Positions 60,995 to 64,000 of a DNA stretch of 64,000 nucleotides are shown one piece after another (position 1 is the first letter of the stretch; every line of letters begins with the position of its first letter). Origin of the DNA: Trinickia fusca (lineage in GTDB: Bacteria; Pseudomonadota; Gammaproteobacteria; Burkholderiales; Burkholderiaceae); contig NZ_RBZV01000012.1 of NCBI RefSeq assembly GCF_003628145.1, positions 90,803-154,802 on the forward strand, read 5' to 3'. Both the position numbers and the translations under genes were made by a program. The notes under the pieces are model-generated. The model had not been told where the DNA came from, searched no databases, and saw only the letters and a list, made by a program, of their open reading frames with translations.

Positions 60995-61181
60995 GGCTTA
61001 GTTCAGTTGACGTTGCTCCGAGAAACCTCCGATTTTAGTCCGCGGTGCGAGGTTTCGACCTCGGCGTCGACCAGCGCCGAATGACGAACGCGTGCACCAC
61101 ACGTGTGAACCGCTTGAGCACGGTCGCGGCGCGCTATCATGGAGCGCTCTACACAACCACTTCTCGATACGATCGCTGACC

Positions 61182-61766
61182 ATGAAGCTTTCCGACGACG
61201 CTCTGGACCAACTCTTTCGCACCGCACGTACGCACAACGGCTGGATTCCCAAACCTGTTGATGATGCGACGCTCAAGCAATTGGTCGAACTCCTGGAATG
61301 GGGCCCGACATCGGCCAATTGCAGCCCTGCGCGGTTCGTGTTCGTGAAATCGCAAGAGGCCAAGGAAAAGCTGCGCCCTGCGCTGTTGCCAGGGAATGTC
61401 GAAAAGACGATGGCAGCGCCGATCACGGTGATCGTCGGCATGGATATGGCCTTCTACGAGCATTTGCCGAAGCTGTTCCCGCATGCCGATGCGCGCAGCT
61501 GGTTCGTCGGCAACGACGCCCTCATTCAGGCCACGGCGTTTCGCAACTCCTCGCTGCAAGGCGCCTATTTGATCATGGCCGCCCGGACGCTGGGCCTTGA
61601 CACAGGCCCCATGTCGGGCTTCGACGCCGCACAAGTCGAGGCGGCATTCTTCCCCGACACGACGGTGAAAGCCAATTTCCTGATCAATCTCGGATATGGC
61701 GATCCTTCGAAGCTGCATCCGCGCAATCCGCGCCTGACGTTCGACGAAGCGGCCCAAATCGTCTGA
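61182..61766 (+). CDS. Nitroreductase-family protein (RutE/HadB-like)
   Basis: A 194-residue FMN-dependent nitroreductase-fold protein, similar to malonic semialdehyde reductase RutE. It has the opening [33 protein letters not shown] (FMN-binding) and [23 protein letters not shown] 61182 gives the normal length; the upstream extension is non-coding. It reduces an organic acid semialdehyde or nitro compound with NAD(P)H. No other rut genes are near. Confidence 0.88.
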   Translation: MKLSDDALDQLFRTARTHNGWIPKPVDDATLKQLVELLEWGPTSANCSPARFVFVKSQEAKEKLRPALLPGNVEKTMAAPITVIVGMDMAFYEHLPKLFPHADARSWFVGNDALIQATAFRNSSLQGAYLIMAARTLGLDTGPMSGFDAAQVEAAFFPDTTVKANFLINLGYGDPSKLHPRNPRLTFDEAAQIV

Positions 61767-61839
61767 CCGCAAGAGCGACCGCCGCTGCGACTGCATGCGG
61801 CGGCAACGGCCGCCGCCGCATCACCGAGATGTGCGCGAA

Positions 61840-62160
61840 TTAAGTAAGCAGTGCGATATAAAACACGATCGCACCGATCAGCGCTCCGACGAAACAAAAA
61901 CCCTCGCTCTCTCCCTCGCCGTCGGAGCGCAGCCAAGCCCCCACTGCGCCAAACAATCCGGCGATGCCGAGTGCGACGAAGACCATCACGACGTCGAATA
62001 GCGCGCTGCGGCTGATTTCGAGCACATCGATGCGGCGCACCAGGTAATACACACCGAGCGCCATCAGCGAGAGCGCCACGAGCGGCAGCATGACGTGCTT
62101 ACCTTCGCGCCCGAGATGATGGTGATGATGCATCGGATGTAACGGCTTCCCTGTCTTCAT
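61840..62160 (-). CDS. Small membrane protein, unknown function
   Basis: A 106-residue protein with a His-rich N-terminal segment (five consecutive His) and three membrane helices (about 25-42, 55-78, 88-105). ATG 62160 has AGGAGG 6 nt upstream; the adjacent ATG 62163 is only 3 nt from it. The His run could bind metal (inference). No family is recognised. Confidence 0.65.
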   Translation of the reverse strand: MKTGKPLHPMHHHHHLGREGKHVMLPLVALSLMALGVYYLVRRIDVLEISRSALFDVVMVFVALGIAGLFGAVGAWLRSDGEGESEGFCFVGALIGAIVFYIALLT

Positions 62161-62400
62161 CATTCGCCTCCTTGCTCCCCCGCCAGCTTATTAGCGTCGG
62201 ATCCCGATCAAGAGTGCCATTGAATTAGATATTGTCTCGCAGCAAAGAATCCCCAACTGCGATAGGCTGGCTAGCACGCATCAAATGCTTGCCGATGCAA
62301 TAGTGGCCGCGGATTGAAACGCCACGCGGTCAATTAACGTGCTTCGATTGTAGCGACGCCCGATCGCACCGGGTGCTCCGCGTTCACTTTCTTTCATTCT

Positions 62401-63555
62401 ATGCGTCGCTCGTCTTTTCTGATTCGCGCAGTCGTCATCGGTGTGCTGCTTCACGTTTATGTCGGTCTGCGGCTGTTACCAGCGCTCCCCGCGCCGCTGT
62501 TCGTCAAAGTCCTGGCGGTACTGTGGCTGGTATTGTCGTGCGGGCTGATTCCACTGGGTGTGCTCGCACGGACGTTCGAGGATCATCCGCTCTCCGATCG
62601 CGTCGCGTGGATCGGCCTGATGGCGATGGGCTTCTTCTCGTCGCTATTCGTGCTCACGCTATTGCGCGACCTGCTGTTGGTCTCCCTGCTGGTGGCTAAC
62701 GTGATATCTCCGCACGTCGTTCGATTCGAGACCTGGCGGATCGACACGGCGTTGGTCGCACCGCTTCTGGCCCTGCTGTCGACGGTTATCGGTTTTTTGA
62801 ACGCCCGTCGACGCGCGAAAGTGGTGCCGATCGAGGTGCCGATCGACAATCTGCCCACCGAGCTCGAGGGGCTGACGATCGTGCAGGTCAGCGACATTCA
62901 CGTAGGCCCGACGATCAAGCAGCGTTACGTCAACGCCATCGTCGACGAAGTGAACCGGCTCCAACCGGACGTCATCGCCATCACCGGCGACGTCGTCGAC
63001 GGCAGTGTAGCGCAACTCGCGGCGCATACAGCGCCTCTTGGCCGCCTCAGTGCGCGATATGGCACGTATTTAGTGACGGGTAACCACGAGTACTACTCCG
63101 GTGCGACCGCGTGGATTACCGAATTCGAGCGTCTCGGCCTTCGCGTGTTGCTGAACGAACATGTAGTGCTGGAACACAACGGTGCGCGTTTCGTCATTGC
63201 TGGCGTCACCGACTATTCGGCGGAGCACTTCGACGCAGAGCACCGGAGCGACCCGTCCGCAGCGTTAGACGGCGCGCCGAAAAGCGTCGACCTCAAGGTT
63301 CTGCTTGCGCATCAGCCACGGACAGTCGAGGCCGCGGCAAAGGCCGGTTATACGCTCCAATTGTCGGGACATACGCACGGCGGCCAATTCGTTCCTTGGA
63401 ATTTCTTTGTACGATTACAGCAGCCGTTCACTGCAGGCCTATCCCGGGTCGGTGATCTTTGGATTTATACGAGCCGAGGCACTGGCTATTGGGGGCCACC
63501 GAAGCGCCTTGGTGCTCCGTCGGAAATCACACGCCTTCGGCTTGTCAGGGCCTAA
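62401..63555 (+). CDS. Membrane-anchored metallophosphoesterase
   Basis: A 384-residue protein with four N-terminal membrane helices (about 5-25, 35-55, 68-95, 118-138) followed by a calcineurin-like phosphoesterase domain. All metal-binding motifs are present: QVSDIHVGP, ITGDVVDG, VTGNHEYY, LAHQP and SGHTHGGQ. This matches YkuE/YaeI-type enzymes, which act on membrane lipid or envelope phosphoesters. ATG 62401 has no strong ribosome site, but is the first Met before the first helix. Confidence 0.88.
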   Translation: MRRSSFLIRAVVIGVLLHVYVGLRLLPALPAPLFVKVLAVLWLVLSCGLIPLGVLARTFEDHPLSDRVAWIGLMAMGFFSSLFVLTLLRDLLLVSLLVANVISPHVVRFETWRIDTALVAPLLALLSTVIGFLNARRRAKVVPIEVPIDNLPTELEGLTIVQVSDIHVGPTIKQRYVNAIVDEVNRLQPDVIAITGDVVDGSVAQLAAHTAPLGRLSARYGTYLVTGNHEYYSGATAWITEFERLGLRVLLNEHVVLEHNGARFVIAGVTDYSAEHFDAEHRSDPSAALDGAPKSVDLKVLLAHQPRTVEAAAKAGYTLQLSGHTHGGQFVPWNFFVRLQQPFTAGLSRVGDLWIYTSRGTGYWGPPKRLGAPSEITRLRLVRA

Positions 63556-63679
63556 TCAAAACCAGGCGATGGCGGCGATTTAAGTGAGGCGAACCGCGCT
63601 GCCCGTGCGTTCGCTGAGTAGCAATGGCTGGGTGCGGGTGGCCACGCTTGGTGCTTGGCGAGTCGCAGCACGCAGTGTC

Positions 63680-63885
63680 ATTTTTCATTCATGCTGCTGG
63701 CGAAGCCAGGCTGCTATGCGTTCCTCGGCAATGGCGACGGCGCGCATCGCGAAACCGGACACGGCGCAGGCCCGTGCATGCTTCACAACGCCAGCTACGA
63801 CTTCAACGATGAATTGCTGCCGGTTGGCTCGACGTATTGGGTGCGCTTGGCGCAGCGTTATCTGTCTTCGTCGGCAACGATTTGA
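63680..63885 (+). pseudogene. C-terminal remnant of an M20 amidohydrolase
   Basis: About 65 residues ending at a TGA match the C-terminus of M20-family hippurate hydrolase/aminoacylase proteins: FMLLAKPGCYAFLGNGDGAH, then HGAGPCMLHNASYDFNDELL and GSTYWVRLAQRYL. The rest of the gene (about 330 residues) is missing upstream, where the metallophosphoesterase ends and no matching frame is found. It is a decayed fragment, not a functional gene. Confidence 0.8.
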
Positions 63886-63902
63886 TTGGATTGGGGCGCA
63901 TC

Positions 63903-63924
63903 GTGCTACTCGAGCGAGTAGCAC
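63903..63924. repeat. Perfect 10-bp inverted repeat
   Basis: GTGCTACTCG and CGAGTAGCAC flank a 2-nt centre. There is no T-run. It could be a terminator core, a protein-binding site or a remnant junction next to the M20 pseudogene. Confidence 0.6.
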
Positions 63925-64000
63925 GGGTAGCTTTAGCGGTGGGATCGAGTTTTTTGGGGCCGTAAAAGCACAAACCCCCGGGGCTTGAGTAAGCGCACCG

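Noticed and set aside
1..64000. tRNA, rRNA, CRISPR, complete insertion sequences or an origin
   Set aside because: None could be recognised by reading either strand; a dedicated covariance-model and IS search could still find short elements.

Overview
The window looks like the chromosome of a Burkholderia-type betaproteobacterium (Burkholderia, Paraburkholderia, Caballeronia or Trinickia). The reasons are high GC with strongly biased codon third positions, a classic Burkholderia general porin, an HrpB-type AraC regulator with a TTCG-N16-TTCG (hrpII/PIP) promoter box, an R64/TFP-IVb style pilus operon, and an assimilatory nirBD-nasA-nasTS cluster. No rRNA, tRNA, CRISPR array or insertion sequence was recognised. 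The assignment to genus is inference.

Region 1 (1-2.9 kb): a partial secreted protein, a small P-loop nucleotide kinase-like protein, a polymer-forming (bactofilin-like) membrane protein and a small membrane protein. Region 2 (2.9-18.8 kb, minus strand): one closely packed block, pilL-pilN-pilO-pilP-pilQ-pilR-pilS-pilM-pilV, then a type III secretion secretin (SctC), a soluble histidine kinase, an OmpR-type response regulator and a second, degenerate SctC-like protein. Across an intergenic region lie a divergent PilT-type ATPase, a small Gly/His/Met-rich protein behind a perfect HrpB box, and hrpB itself (19.1-22.8 kb). No other type III secretion gene is present, so a type IVb pilus and fragments of a Hrp-type secretion programme share one locus. 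This is one of the two most interesting parts of the window.

Region 3 (22.9-31.2 kb): a GNAT acetyltransferase and a luciferase-like monooxygenase; a minus-strand three-gene operon of Rieske oxygenase, MenD-like ThDP enzyme and polysaccharide-pyruvyl-transferase-family protein, which resembles an undescribed small-molecule pathway; small unknown proteins; and a 1-Cys peroxiredoxin. Region 4 (31.2-38.9 kb): nitrate/nitrite assimilation (nirB, nirD, nasA, nasT, nasS). It is preceded by an NtrC-type palindrome, a sigma-54 promoter and a leader terminator suited to NasT antitermination.

Region 5 (39-44.8 kb): a trypsin-like protease; an HPP-CBS membrane protein, a MarR regulator and a ClC chloride channel sharing two near-identical 21-bp operators; and a membrane protein with coiled coil. 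Region 6 (44.8-50.7 kb): a LuxR-type regulator with a degenerate receiver, divergent from two DUF2589-type proteins, a GH24 lysozyme, a secreted protein and three tandem paralogues of one roughly 205-residue family. No function is known to me for this set, and it is the other prime candidate for a new system.

Region 7 (51.2-64 kb): mostly housekeeping or accessory genes. These are an aromatic/amino-acid permease, universal stress protein, PrpF-type isomerase, ferredoxin-NADP reductase, porin, VOC protein, rubredoxin, AlkB, nitroreductase, a membrane metallophosphoesterase and a short M20 amidohydrolase remnant.
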